A stretch of DNA of 64,000 nt from Candidatus Methanoperedentaceae archaeon (lineage in GTDB: Archaea; Halobacteriota; Methanosarcinia; Methanosarcinales; Methanoperedenaceae), in the NCBI GenBank assembly GCA_003104905.1, contig PQAS01000050.1, positions 62,001 to 126,000 on the forward strand, given 5' to 3'. Made by a program: the position numbers and the translations under genes. The first letter of the stretch is position 1; each line of letters starts with the position of its first letter. This document shows positions 46,021-54,890 of this stretch, piece by piece. The notes under the pieces were generated by a model that was not told the DNA's origin, searched no databases, and worked only from the letters and a program-made list of their open reading frames with translations.

Positions 46021-46608
46021 ATGAAATCAATGTACGCGTACATAAGGGACGCATGGAAAAAACCTGACGAATCAGATGTCGGTGAACTTTTATGGGAAAG
46101 GATGCAGGAATGGAGACGAGAACCGGCTGTAACAAGACTGGACCATCCCACAAGACTTGACAGGGCAAGAGCCCTGGGTTTTAAGGCAAAACAGGGTATC
46201 GCTGTGGCACGAGTAAGAATAAGACGTGGCGGCAGAAGAAAATCCAGATGGCAGCGCGGAAGACGAACCAAGCACATGGGCGTAAACAAGATTACTCCGG
46301 GAAAGAGTATCCAGAGCATTGGTGAAGAACGTGTTCAACGCAGATTCCCTAATATGGTAGTATTGAACAGCTATTGGGTAGGGCAGGATGGAAAACACAA
46401 ATGGTATGAGGTAATTGTCGTTGATCCCAACCACCCATCAATAAAGAGTGATAAAAACCTCAATTGGACGTGTAATAATACCCAGAAAGGCCGGGTATTC
46501 AGAGGAAAGACAAGTGCAGGCAGAAAGGGGAGGGGCCAGAGACGAAAGGGCAAAGGAACGGAGAAAACAAGACCCAGCCTGAGATCACACCACAATACTG
46601 GCAAATGA
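46021..46608 (+). CDS. rpl15e: 50S ribosomal protein L15e (eL15)
   Basis: This is an archaeal/eukaryal large-subunit protein with no bacterial counterpart. Signatures are [41 protein letters not shown] and a basic C-terminus ([13 protein letters not shown]). GGAG lies six bases before ATG 46021, giving 195 residues. A TTG at 46009 and an ATG at 46030 are less likely starts. Its stop overlaps the next gene's start (ATGA). Confidence 0.97.
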   Translation: MKSMYAYIRDAWKKPDESDVGELLWERMQEWRREPAVTRLDHPTRLDRARALGFKAKQGIAVARVRIRRGGRRKSRWQRGRRTKHMGVNKITPGKSIQSIGEERVQRRFPNMVVLNSYWVGQDGKHKWYEVIVVDPNHPSIKSDKNLNWTCNNTQKGRVFRGKTSAGRKGRGQRRKGKGTEKTRPSLRSHHNTGK

Positions 46609-47024
46609 ATGTACATTATATCACTTTTCGGGCAAGCGCTCATGCGACCGAAAGTGATGACAGGGTGAAAACCGCCCTGTCGCTTTTTCTTTTCGATAAT
46701 GAAATCAATGAAACAAAGACCGAAGGTCATTTTGGAAATCCGATCACATTACTACAGGGACAAATCAAAGGAAAAGACTGTATCCGTTGTATCGATCTGA
46801 TAAAATCAGGCCTTTCTGAACAAGAACTTGAAAGGCTTAGAAATGAATGCTGTGAAAGAATTGATGATGAATGCTGCCTGCACATAAGGTTCGATAAGCA
46901 GGCGGCTTTTGAAGGAAAGGTCAGGCTTGCAAAGACTGCGGATGCTATCACAGCAAAAATAAAGCTTAAAGCATATCCGGCTCATTATGAAAAAGCGCTT
47001 GAAGCTGCTAACAGGCTTTTTTGA
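46605..47024 (+). CDS. RNA-binding protein, COG1325 / predicted exosome subunit family
   Basis: This is a 139-residue archaeal protein of PF01877 type ([24 protein letters not shown], quoted as start and ASAHATE motif). It has the conserved segment [13 protein letters not shown] and a C-terminal [16 protein letters not shown]. Neighbours in other archaea suggest a link to the RNA exosome or ribosome assembly. It is translationally coupled to rpl15e by a 4-nt overlap, a common archaeal arrangement. Five cysteines lie in the middle ([14 protein letters not shown]). Confidence 0.9.
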   Translation: MNVHYITFRASAHATESDDRVKTALSLFLFDNEINETKTEGHFGNPITLLQGQIKGKDCIRCIDLIKSGLSEQELERLRNECCERIDDECCLHIRFDKQAAFEGKVRLAKTADAITAKIKLKAYPAHYEKALEAANRLF

Positions 47025-47091
47025 CATCGAACAAAACCTTTATCTTTAACTGATACATTTACGGGGATACCCCCCATCAATTAAACAAGGT

Positions 47092-47164
47092 GCCTGGGTG
47101 GGGTAGCTGGTTATCCTATGGGACTGTGGATCCTACGACTCGGGTTCGAATCCCGACCCGGGCC
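47092..47164 (+). tRNA. tRNA-His (GTG)
   Basis: Acceptor arms GCCTGGG and CCCGGGC pair, and the T arm holds GGTTCGAATCC. The anticodon stem TGGGA/TCCTA encloses CTGTGGA, giving anticodon GTG. The discriminator is C73, as in histidine tRNAs. The base before position 1 is T, so G-1 would be added after transcription. No intron or CCA is present. Confidence 0.93.
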
Positions 47165-47192
47165 CCAAATTTTCTGTTAAGAGCCCTATAAA

Positions 47193-47223
47193 CGGTGAAT
47201 ATTCTTAATGCGCATTTTCACCG
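47193..47223 (+). terminator. hairpin downstream of tRNA-His
   Basis: CGGTGAA/TTCACCG encloses the palindrome AATGCGCATT. The 234 bases from 47165 to 47398 contain no gene; this hairpin is the only structure I see there. It could end the tRNA transcript, but it lacks a T tract. Confidence 0.3.
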
Positions 47224-47398
47224 CTTTCATATGACTTTGCCTATGGCCTGATAGGAAAGTATAAACATATCATTATCGTCTGGCTGATTTTTAACCACGA
47301 TTTTTGAACTCCGACACGGTTAAATAATAGGGGAATCTAATTAATCTGTACTGGTTTTCAACTGGAGTAAACAAAACTTGAGTAGGAGGTTAAAGAAT

Positions 47399-47701
47399 AT
47401 GCCGGAATTAAAAGCTATAAAGCAAACTATACAGGAGCTTAAACCACTGTTGGAAAATGAACGAGTGAGACTATTAGACTTCAAGCTTCAACCTGGTAAG
47501 AAAACGGTACAGCATTCTCATCCTGATACTATAGTATATGCTTTAAATGACCATAAGTTAAGATTTATTTTGCCAGATGATGAAGAAAAAGTGGTTGAAT
47601 TTAAATTAGGTCAGGCCATATGGATAAATGCAGAAACTCACATGGTTGAGAATATAGGCAAAACTGAAGCCCGTAGTGTAGTAATTGAATTGAAAAAATA
47701 A
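47399..47701 (+). CDS. cupin-domain protein
   Basis: This is a 100-residue single cupin. The first metal motif is KKTVQHSHPDTIVYALND, with two His. A second region (GQAIWINAETHMVENIG) supplies another His. AGGAGGT lies eight bases before ATG 47399, so the upstream TTG at 47378 is unlikely. Small cupins of this kind are metal-binding proteins or isomerases, and the substrate is not predictable. It stands alone, followed by 179 bp before the next gene. Confidence 0.82.
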   Translation: MPELKAIKQTIQELKPLLENERVRLLDFKLQPGKKTVQHSHPDTIVYALNDHKLRFILPDDEEKVVEFKLGQAIWINAETHMVENIGKTEARSVVIELKK

Positions 47702-47880
47702 GAAAAATAATTTTTTTTAATTTCTGCTACTTTTATTTATTTATCAATTTATTACCTTAGAACCTAGCTAAGGCGTGGAAGAGGATGATCCCGAATATGC
47801 TATAACATCTGATATTTCCATTAAACGGCGAAAAACCTTATATCATGGAACACATAATTTCTTATTATTGGGGGAATTTG

Positions 47881-48297
47881 ATGAATCCTGTCGTACATTT
47901 TGAAATGCCGGCGAAAGATAAGAGCCGTATGAGGAAATTTTATGAAACGGCCTTCGGCTGGCAGACTGAACAGCTTGGTAAAGAGATGGAAGAGTATGTT
48001 GTGGTCACCACCATCGAACCAGATGAAAAAACGGGTCTTCCCAAAAGGCCCGGCGCCATCAATGGGGGCTTTTACCAGAGGACCGATGATCCTCAGTGCC
48101 CATCAGTCGTCATTGCAGTTGACGATATTAAAGAGGCAATGAAAATGGTGGAAAAAGGAGGTGGAAAAGTGCTGGCAGGTCAGGTACCCGGAAAACCTGA
48201 TGAAATTCCCGGTATAGGACTGTATGCATCATTCATAGACACCGAAGGCAACCGCGTGAGCATGCTCGAACCAGTGCCTATGCGATCGAAGAAATAG
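47881..48297 (+). CDS. VOC (glyoxalase/bleomycin-resistance) family protein
   Basis: This is a 138-residue VOC-fold protein (VHFEMPAKDKSRMRKFYETAFGW, a typical first motif; AINGGFYQR; FIDTEGNRVSMLEP at the end). Members are metal-dependent lyases, dioxygenases or binding proteins. ATG 47881 after GGGGGAA is preferred to the upstream ATG 47845. It is the first of four closely spaced bacterial-type genes. Confidence 0.85.
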   Translation: MNPVVHFEMPAKDKSRMRKFYETAFGWQTEQLGKEMEEYVVVTTIEPDEKTGLPKRPGAINGGFYQRTDDPQCPSVVIAVDDIKEAMKMVEKGGGKVLAGQVPGKPDEIPGIGLYASFIDTEGNRVSMLEPVPMRSKK

Positions 48298-48316
48298 AAT
48301 TAAGGAGAAAAACATT

Positions 48317-48985
48317 ATGAGAAAACTCATTATAAACACATTTGTAACGCTTGATGGCGTTATGCAAGCACCTGGGGGGCCAGAGGAAGATCCGACAGGT
48401 GGATTTGTCTGGGGCGGATGGTCGTTCAATTACTGGGACGACATGATGGGGCAAGTCATGGGCGAATCTATGGCAAAGCCGTTCGAGTTGTTATTGGGCA
48501 GGAAAACATATGAGATTTTTGCGGCTCACTGGCCATACATTAAAGATGATCCGGTTGCCGACAAATTGAATAGTGTCATGAAGCATGTTATCTCCAGAAC
48601 CCTTAATGAAGCAAGCTGGAATAATTCAATGCTAGTAAAGGGGAACGTGGTACAGGCGATCCGAGCTCTAAAGGAACAAAAAGGTCCCGATATCCAGGTG
48701 CATGGCAGCAGTAATCTTATTCAAACACTGCTTAAACATGATCTTATTGATGAGTTTCGGTTATGGATTTACCCGGTTACAATAGGGAAGGGAAAAAGGC
48801 TATTTGGCGAAGGAACACTACCATCAAGTTTCAAGTTAATCAATAGTAAGATTTCAACCACTGGTGTCATCATCGCTACCTATGAAACCGCAGGAGAGCT
48901 CAAGACGGGATCGTTTGCACTTGATAATCCGAACGAAGCGGAAATTGAAAGACGCAAACGACTTGCGGATGAAAACAAAGAGTAG
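48317..48985 (+). CDS. dihydrofolate reductase-family (RibD C-terminal-like) protein
   Basis: This is a 222-residue protein of the RibD_C/DHFR fold. Signatures are FVTLDGVMQAPGGPEEDP, LLLGRKTYEIFAAHWP, HVISRTL and VHGSSNLIQTLLKHDLIDEF, and YPVTIGKGKRLF follows. These enzymes use NAD(P)H, and many paralogues have unknown substrates. It lies 19 bases after the VOC gene and 21 before the next, in one operon. Confidence 0.88.
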   Translation: MRKLIINTFVTLDGVMQAPGGPEEDPTGGFVWGGWSFNYWDDMMGQVMGESMAKPFELLLGRKTYEIFAAHWPYIKDDPVADKLNSVMKHVISRTLNEASWNNSMLVKGNVVQAIRALKEQKGPDIQVHGSSNLIQTLLKHDLIDEFRLWIYPVTIGKGKRLFGEGTLPSSFKLINSKISTTGVIIATYETAGELKTGSFALDNPNEAEIERRKRLADENKE

Positions 48986-49006
48986 AAAACGAATCGGAGT
49001 ATAATC

Positions 49007-49927
49007 ATGGCAACAATAAAGAATAAAATCATACCGAATCTATGGTTTGACCGCCAGGCCGAAGAGGCGGCGAAATTTTACACGTCTGTCTTTAAAAATT
49101 CCAGGATCGGTAGAATAACCCGCGCCAGTAAAGCAGGTTTTGAAATTCACGGCCTGCCTGAGGGCACGGTAATGACCGTTGAGTTTGAGATCGAGGGGCA
49201 AAAATTCATTGCGATCAATGGCGGACCTCTATTCAAATTCAATCCATCTATATCATTTCTTGTCGCGTGTAATACGAAGAAGGAAGTCGATACGATATGG
49301 GAAATACTGTCTGAAGGAGGTACAGCGCTTATGGAACTTGGCGAATATCCATTTAGCGAAAAATATGGATGGACTCAAGATAGGTACGGTCTTTCCTGGC
49401 AGGTGATGTTCATGGGCGGACACACAATGAAGCAGAAAATCACCCCCACTCTTATGTTTGTGGGGGAACAGTGCGGAAAAGCAGAAACTGCGATCAAATT
49501 CTACACATCAGTGTTCAACAATGCGGAAATTGGTGAGATCCTCCTATACGGCAAAGGCGAGGAACCGGACAAAGAAGGAACAATAAAACATGCTGCTTTC
49601 ACGCTTGAGAATCAGGGATTTGCCGCTATGGATAGCGCTCTTAAACACGACTTTACCTTCAATGAGGCCATTTCTCTTATGGTTGAATGCAAGACCCAGA
49701 AAGAAATTGACGACTACTGGGAGAAACTTATCTCACATGGAGGGCAAGAAAGTATGTGCGGCTGGCTCAAAGATCAATTCGGCGTATCATGGCAGGTCTC
49801 CCCCACAATCCTGGGTGAGATGCTGCAAGATCACGATAAAGAGAAGGTGGAACGCGTTACCAATGCGTTCCTGAAAATGAAAAAGTTTGACATAGTAGAA
49901 TTAAAGAAAGCATACGAGGGCCGATAA
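49007..49927 (+). CDS. tandem VOC/PhnB-like (3-dmu-9_3-mt) protein
   Basis: This is a 306-residue protein made of two copies of the PhnB-like domain. Copy 1 (about 5-138) has IPNLWFDRQAEEAAKFYTSVF and GLSWQVMF. Copy 2 (about 142-270) has TPTLMFVGEQCGKAETAIKFY and GVSWQVSP. Single-domain homologues are common, and the duplicated form builds the dimer in one chain. It is often called 3-demethylubiquinone methyltransferase, which is misleading. The function is unknown. Confidence 0.87.
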   Translation: MATIKNKIIPNLWFDRQAEEAAKFYTSVFKNSRIGRITRASKAGFEIHGLPEGTVMTVEFEIEGQKFIAINGGPLFKFNPSISFLVACNTKKEVDTIWEILSEGGTALMELGEYPFSEKYGWTQDRYGLSWQVMFMGGHTMKQKITPTLMFVGEQCGKAETAIKFYTSVFNNAEIGEILLYGKGEEPDKEGTIKHAAFTLENQGFAAMDSALKHDFTFNEAISLMVECKTQKEIDDYWEKLISHGGQESMCGWLKDQFGVSWQVSPTILGEMLQDHDKEKVERVTNAFLKMKKFDIVELKKAYEGR

Positions 49928-49959
49928 ATAGAATTTTCAAAATCAGACGAAAACAAAAT

Positions 49960-50325
49960 ATGACAACATCCAAAAAACAATTCGGAACAATAGATGAATA
50001 CATCAAAACCTTTCCGATCGATGTTCAAAACATTCTTGAAAAAATGAGAGAGACCATAAAAAAGGCGGCTCCTGAAGCTGTAGAAACGATCAGCTATCAA
50101 ATGCCCGCATTCAAACAAAATGGCAGAAATTTAGTATATTTCGCAGCCTGGGAAAATCATATCGGATTTTATCCATTACCCTCAGGCTCTGAAGCATTCA
50201 AAAAAGAGTTATCCTCTTATAAACAGGGAAAAGGTTCCGTCCAATTCCCGATAGATAAGCCGATCCCATACGACCTGGTAGAAAAAATTGTAAAGTATAG
50301 AGATAAGGAAAATTTAGAAAAATGA
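49960..50325 (+). CDS. DUF1801 (YdhG-like) protein
   Basis: This is a 121-residue protein. Family motifs are IDEYIKTFPIDVQNILEKMR, APEAVETISYQMPAFKQNG, FAAWENHIGFYPLP, GSVQFPIDKPIPYDLVEKI. Related proteins are described as iron-chaperone-like (frataxin fold). It is the last intact gene of the four-gene set, 32 bases after the PhnB-like gene. Confidence 0.88.
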   Translation: MTTSKKQFGTIDEYIKTFPIDVQNILEKMRETIKKAAPEAVETISYQMPAFKQNGRNLVYFAAWENHIGFYPLPSGSEAFKKELSSYKQGKGSVQFPIDKPIPYDLVEKIVKYRDKENLEK

Positions 50326-50340
50326 AAAATTCGGGATTAG

Positions 50341-50463
50341 GCACAACATATAGGGATCAGCGAGGAAGGCAACACTATCACAGGTGGATGGCACCGAATG
50401 AGGGATAAAATTCCCCATTCTGGCCGCAGGATTGCAGTATCGCCGCTCAAAATATTTTTTTAG
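50341..50463 (+). pseudogene. possible remnant of a DUF1579-like gene
   Basis: A 40-codon frame without a start reads HIGISEEGNTITGGWHR followed by basic residues and a stop. The SEEGNTITGGW string is typical of the end of small bacterial proteins that often accompany VOC/DHFR/DUF1801 genes. It probably marks a fifth cassette gene that has decayed. The match is short and from memory. Confidence 0.3.
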
Positions 50464-50487
50464 TAGTGTTTTGTGGTATTTTTTTAA

Positions 50488-51561
50488 TTATCCCATTTTA
50501 GGATAATCGCTGTAACCCTTCTCCTCGCCCATATAAAATGTGGCAACGTCTGCTTGATTTAATGGTGTATTCTTCCTGAATCGTTCCGGGAGATCAGGAT
50601 TGGCCAGGAACAGAACTCCGAATGAGATAAGGTCAGCATCACCTTTTTCAATAGCTTCATTTCCACTACGAAAGTCATAGCCTCCATTGAGGATGAGCGT
50701 CCCTTCGAATATGTCTTGAATGATCGAAGCAAATTTCTCAGCCGGCGCTATTGTTCCCAACCTGCCCCCAACGGGCTCCACCAAATGAATATACCCTAGC
50801 CCAATCTCATTGAGTTTTTCTGCGAAATGTGAAAAAGTCTGGTGTGGATTCGAATCAGACATTGAATATGATGAAAAGTGAGGCGAAATCCTGTATCCGA
50901 CTCTCTCAACACCCCATACGCCAACCACCGCCTCTGTGACTTCAAGAGGAAGACGTAAGCGATTCTCAAGACTTCCACCATATTTATCTGTTCTCTGGTT
51001 TGAGCCATCTCTCAGGAATTGGTCAAGGAGGTATCCGTTGGCACCGTGGATCTCAACCCCATCAAAGCCCGCAGCTTTTGCGTTCTGCGCACCTTCTCGG
51101 AATTGTTCAATTATGCCAGGTATCTCTTTTAGTTCGAGAGCTCTTGGAATCACAAATTTCTTTTTGCCCTTTGGTGTATGTACTTCGCCCTCTACAGGAA
51201 GTGCACAAGGTGCAACAGGAAGTTCACCTTCGAAGAAATCGGGATGCGATACTCGTCCGACATGCCAGAGTTGAAGGAATATTTTTCCTCCTGCCTTATG
51301 GACTGCTTCTGTCACTTTCTTCCAGCCTGCAACCTGAGGAGGTGAGTAGATTCCCGGTGTACGGACATAGCCAACTCCATATTTGCTCACCTGCGAACCC
51401 TCCGTGATTATCAAACCTGCCGAGGCTCTTTGCATGTAATAAATAGCGGCTAATGGATTTGGAACATTGCCCTCGATTGCGCGACATCGTGTCATAGGCG
51501 CCATAACCATGCGGTTTGAGAGTTCAAGATCGCCCAATTTATATTTAGATAAAATATTCAT
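50488..51561 (-). CDS. old yellow enzyme family alkene reductase
   Basis: This is a 357-residue FMN (beta/alpha)8 oxidoreductase. Features are MVMAPMTRCRA, QLWHVGRVSHPDF, the catalytic block GFDGVEIHGANGYLLDQFLRD, RTDKYGGSLENRLR, and a C-terminal FMN phosphate loop near LILNGGYDFRSGNEAI. The His-Gly-Ala-Asn and Tyr positions are those that reduce activated alkenes such as enones and nitro compounds. It is bacterial or plant type, unusual in archaea, and probably acquired. It is monocistronic or paired with the downstream-strand neighbour. Confidence 0.93.
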   Translation of the reverse strand: MNILSKYKLGDLELSNRMVMAPMTRCRAIEGNVPNPLAAIYYMQRASAGLIITEGSQVSKYGVGYVRTPGIYSPPQVAGWKKVTEAVHKAGGKIFLQLWHVGRVSHPDFFEGELPVAPCALPVEGEVHTPKGKKKFVIPRALELKEIPGIIEQFREGAQNAKAAGFDGVEIHGANGYLLDQFLRDGSNQRTDKYGGSLENRLRLPLEVTEAVVGVWGVERVGYRISPHFSSYSMSDSNPHQTFSHFAEKLNEIGLGYIHLVEPVGGRLGTIAPAEKFASIIQDIFEGTLILNGGYDFRSGNEAIEKGDADLISFGVLFLANPDLPERFRKNTPLNQADVATFYMGEEKGYSDYPKMG

Positions 51562-51593
51562 ATCTACTCCTTCTACCTGTAATTATATGTCTA

Positions 51594-52241
51594 TTATTGT
51601 TCATATGGAGGCCCTCCAAAATCACCCTTATTGTTGTATCCTCTGCTCTCCCAATAACCTTTGTAGGATGAATTCACAAGTTCTATATGGTCTATCCATT
51701 TTGCCCACTTATATCCATATTTGCCTTCAGCCACAAGCTGCAGGGGAAATCCCCTGTCCGGAGGAAGAGTTATGTCATTTATCCTGTAAGCCAACATGAT
51801 GTTATTGTCGATTAGATAATCAAGATGATGAGATGTTGAATAGCCATCTGTACTGTAGAAAATAACATTAGTGGCGTTTTCTTTTATTCCGGTTATATCA
51901 AGCAGTGTTTTTAAAGTGACCCCTGTCCACTTTGCGGTGAAACCCCATCCCTCTACGCAATTAAGGTTTACGACTTTAGACACCGGAGTATAGGTCGTTA
52001 TCTGATTATACGTGAAGTTTGCAGGTCTTTCTACCATACCCTCGATTTTCAGCCTGTAGGCATCTTTATCGATAAATTGGGTGCCTTTAATTGCATTATT
52101 GCCCTGTTCGCTTATGGGCGTGAGCTTTATGCCCATGTATTCTGCAGCTTCGGTCTCATTTCCAAGGTTCTGCTTTGAAAGGCACCCCGAAATCAGGATC
52201 AATACAAAAAGGTACAGCAGGATAAACCAGATTCTTTTCAT
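51594..52241 (-). CDS. molybdopterin-dependent oxidoreductase domain lipoprotein
   Basis: This is a 215-residue protein with a lipobox signal peptide (LISGC, Cys20). The remainder is a sulfite-oxidase/MsrP-type molybdopterin domain: the Mo-ligating Cys is in VVNLNCVEGWGFTAKW, then GVTLKTLLDITG, FYSTDGYSTSH, GFPLQLVAEGKYGYKWAKW. It should sit on the outer face of the membrane. It starts 33 bases upstream of the old yellow enzyme gene, so the two may share a promoter. No cytochrome partner is adjacent. Confidence 0.88.
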   Translation of the reverse strand: MKRIWFILLYLFVLILISGCLSKQNLGNETEAAEYMGIKLTPISEQGNNAIKGTQFIDKDAYRLKIEGMVERPANFTYNQITTYTPVSKVVNLNCVEGWGFTAKWTGVTLKTLLDITGIKENATNVIFYSTDGYSTSHHLDYLIDNNIMLAYRINDITLPPDRGFPLQLVAEGKYGYKWAKWIDHIELVNSSYKGYWESRGYNNKGDFGGPPYEQ

Positions 52242-52799
52242 GAAATTTCTTCTCCCCGTTAAGAGACTTTATCTTTAATGCATATTAAAACTTTATGGGA
52301 AAAATCCATGCCCGGAAACATTCGAATATTTACATTGCCCTCAACTTTTTCCAAAAATAGATTCATTATATTGCCATCCCAAAAAATGGCTGAGGAAGCA
52401 AAAAAAGTCAATCTTTTTGGTGGATAGGGTGAAAAATGCTTCCTCATTTACATTATAGAATTCAAATCATTATAAATATTCTGACAATTATTTGAGTTTA
52501 TTTTCCATTTTAAAGGTACGGTAAAGCATATTTTGGTTTTTAGTTGTTTTTACATAGACATGATTTGATGAAAAATATATTTTTCCATTGAACTCTAAAA
52601 CAAAAACAAATCAATATTATACAATTAAAAACGTAAAAAAATTATATTGTATGTTTTAATTAGATTTAGGACTTTAATAAGTTCAAAAACCATCAAAATA
52701 CTTATATTTAATCGTATTTTTTCATACATTGTGATTTTCTGGATATATCAAAAATATACCCTTCAGATATTACAGAAAATTAGAAAATGGAGAGAAAAA
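52242..52799. other. 558-bp A/T-rich gap without a convincing gene
   Basis: Genes diverge here (lipoprotein leftward, dihaem protein rightward). A 62-codon frame on the minus strand (52259-52447) has no ribosome binding site and an odd composition, so I do not call it. The right half is very A/T-rich with several TATA-like tracts and probably holds the promoter of the dihaem gene. No strong repeat or RNA structure was seen. Confidence 0.5.
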
Positions 52800-53537
52800 A
52801 TGAATAAAAAATATATATTAGGACTGGTGCTAATAGTAGGTCTATTAGCATTACCAGGAGTATCAGCACAGGGACATCCAGGTGGTACTATGCCAGCACC
52901 TACTTCAAATACAGGAGTGAATGGCTGTAATACTTGTCATGCAATTACTACGTTCTGTAAAACATGTCATGCATTCCCAACATTTACCACGGAAGTGGTA
53001 GCTAACCCAACCACGGTAACAGCAGGCACGCCGACTCCAGTGACCTTCACTGTGTACGGATCTAATAACATCGTGGGGAGAAAAGCAGTATTAAGTGGTT
53101 CAACAGTCACCCTTACCGGCGTAGCTTCAGGGATCGGGACAACTTCATCTGACGGGACCACCGCAATAAGCGTAAATGCAAGTTCACAAGGCGCGATTAC
53201 TGCAACAGCAACTGCGACAGGGTTCAACAGCGGAACAACAACAGTGACTGCGAATGCAGCACAAACAACCGGTTCAGCGTCAGTGACCTTTGTTGTAACT
53301 GACAAAGTTACTGGTAAGCCAGTACATGATGCAAAAGTTTCAATGGATGGAGTTAACAAAGAGACTAATGATAATGGAATAGCAATTTTCACAAAAGTCT
53401 CACTCAAAACACATTATTATAAAGTGTATGAAGAACACCATGCCAAATTTAAAGGAAGCATAAAAGTAACTGGAAACATGCAAGTACCGGTAAAATTAGT
53501 ACCCCTTGTTCACAAGGAAGAAAGAAGGGGACACTAA
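52800..53537 (+). CDS. secreted dihaem c-type cytochrome-like protein with Ig-like and carboxypeptidase-regulatory-like domains
   Basis: This is a 245-residue protein. The signal peptide spans residues 1-23 (LALPGVSA). Two CxxCH haem motifs stand close together, CNTCH (43-47) and CKTCH (53-57). A bacterial Ig-like domain (about 65-160, VVANPTTVTAGTPTPVTF) and a carboxypeptidase-regulatory-like domain (about 165-240, VTDKVTGKPVHDAKVSMDG) follow, with a His/Arg-rich tail. GGAG precedes ATG 52800. The haem pair at the N-terminus of a beta scaffold suggests extracellular electron transfer or a cytochrome-bearing surface protein. A terminator follows. Confidence 0.85.
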   Translation: MNKKYILGLVLIVGLLALPGVSAQGHPGGTMPAPTSNTGVNGCNTCHAITTFCKTCHAFPTFTTEVVANPTTVTAGTPTPVTFTVYGSNNIVGRKAVLSGSTVTLTGVASGIGTTSSDGTTAISVNASSQGAITATATATGFNSGTTTVTANAAQTTGSASVTFVVTDKVTGKPVHDAKVSMDGVNKETNDNGIAIFTKVSLKTHYYKVYEEHHAKFKGSIKVTGNMQVPVKLVPLVHKEERRGH

Positions 53538-53559
53538 GAATAAGTGCGGAAATAGTGCA

Positions 53560-53592
53560 GGAAAGGTTGAATAAACCTTTCCTTATTTTTTT
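53560..53592 (+). terminator. intrinsic-type terminator after the dihaem protein gene
   Basis: A perfect 9-bp stem GGAAAGGTT/AACCTTTCC (5-nt loop) is followed by TTATTTTTTT. It lies 23 bases after the stop codon and faces the end of dinB on the other strand. Confidence 0.8.
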
Positions 53593-53639
53593 ATTATTTG
53601 AAGATTTTATAAGGATAAAAGTTCTCAATGAACTGGATA

Positions 53640-54734
53640 TCAATAATCTCCCAGCGTCTTCTGTCCTTTCTGTTCCACCAGATTCGAAACCCTGATTCCC
53701 ACTCTTCGAAGGGGTATTGGATTTTCCAAAAGAAATGATTTCACAAGTTCATGGATTTTAGCTCTAATGGTTTCAACGTCTCTTGCGGGCACTCCCAAAG
53801 TCAGGCTTTTAGTGTGGTTTTTAATATCAGTGGAAATAGCGATAAATGAGATCGATTTAAACTCGATATTCCTGCTTTGCAGTTTCATGTAAACATCCTC
53901 TGAAAGCTGATCGATAGCTTCAAGGATGATTTGCAGCTCCTTTGTATCTTCTTTCAGTGTAATTATCCTGCTTATCTGCCCGGTTCCCTGGCGTTCCTCA
54001 ACAGGCGAATCATCGATTCCCTGCGAAGCCTGTTTTAACCATAAGCCCTTCGCTTGTCCGAAATCCCGAATAAGTTTGTCTGTCGAGAGCTTCGACATAT
54101 CTGCGATAATCTTTACCCCAAGTTCATTCAGTCTTTCTCCTGTCTTTTTACCCACACCTATAAGGTCAGTGATTTTGAGGGGGGCTAGAAAATGTAAGAC
54201 TTCTTCTGACCTGACAACTGTCAGGCCATCAGGTTTTTTGTAATCAGAAGCTACCTTTGCAATCAGTTTATTTGGCCCGATCCCGATAGAACACGTCAGC
54301 CCCACAAGTTGTCTTATCTCATTTTTTAATTTCAGGGCCAGCATTCTTGCCTCTTCAAAACCAGTAACTTTTTCCGTAAGATCACAATATGCTTCATCTA
54401 TACTCTCCTGCTCGATTTTGTCAGAATATTCTTTTAATATCTCCATCATCTGACCGGACATGTAGTGGTAGAGTTCCATATTTACTGGCAAGAATACCGC
54501 ATTTGGAGCCAGTTTCTTTGCACGGCTGATAGATATTCCTGCTTTCACCCCTAATTTTCTTGCTTCATAATTACTGGTACTTACCGCACCTGTGTCCCCA
54601 CCGCGCCCCGAATAGACGCAGATAACAACAGCTTTTCCTTTTAATTCCGGATGCTCTCTCTCTTCGCACTGGGCGAAGAAATAATCCATATCAATATGGA
54701 GTATGATTCTGGTTTTTCTTGCATTGTCTGACAT
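53640..54734 (-). CDS. dinB: DNA polymerase IV (Y-family translesion polymerase)
   Basis: This is a 364-residue archaeal DinB/Dpo4-type polymerase. Catalytic acidic residues are in ILHIDMDYFFAQCEE and QESIDEAYCDL. The palm/finger signature is TSNYEARKLGVKAGIS, the thumb is IGIGPNKLIAKVASDYKKPDG, the HhH is LIGVGKKTGERLNELG, and the little finger occupies about 245-345. The length is typical. It synthesises past DNA lesions. It is monocistronic. Confidence 0.95.
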   Translation of the reverse strand: MSDNARKTRIILHIDMDYFFAQCEEREHPELKGKAVVICVYSGRGGDTGAVSTSNYEARKLGVKAGISISRAKKLAPNAVFLPVNMELYHYMSGQMMEILKEYSDKIEQESIDEAYCDLTEKVTGFEEARMLALKLKNEIRQLVGLTCSIGIGPNKLIAKVASDYKKPDGLTVVRSEEVLHFLAPLKITDLIGVGKKTGERLNELGVKIIADMSKLSTDKLIRDFGQAKGLWLKQASQGIDDSPVEERQGTGQISRIITLKEDTKELQIILEAIDQLSEDVYMKLQSRNIEFKSISFIAISTDIKNHTKSLTLGVPARDVETIRAKIHELVKSFLLENPIPLRRVGIRVSNLVEQKGQKTLGDY

Positions 54735-54890
54735 ATGATAGCATTTATGTATATCAATGTATAGTTTTTTTTATCATATCAATTTTTCTTGATATTGGAG
54801 TTGCAGATTTATCCATTTAACGGACAAATTTAAAGTGTAAAGACATTGAAAACACAGGCTCATAGCAGCTTTTAACAATGAATATCGAAA

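Noticed and set aside
52259-52447. 62-residue minus-strand frame upstream of the molybdopterin lipoprotein
   Set aside because: No ribosome binding site, no recognisable domain, and it lies in a promoter-like A/T-rich gap.
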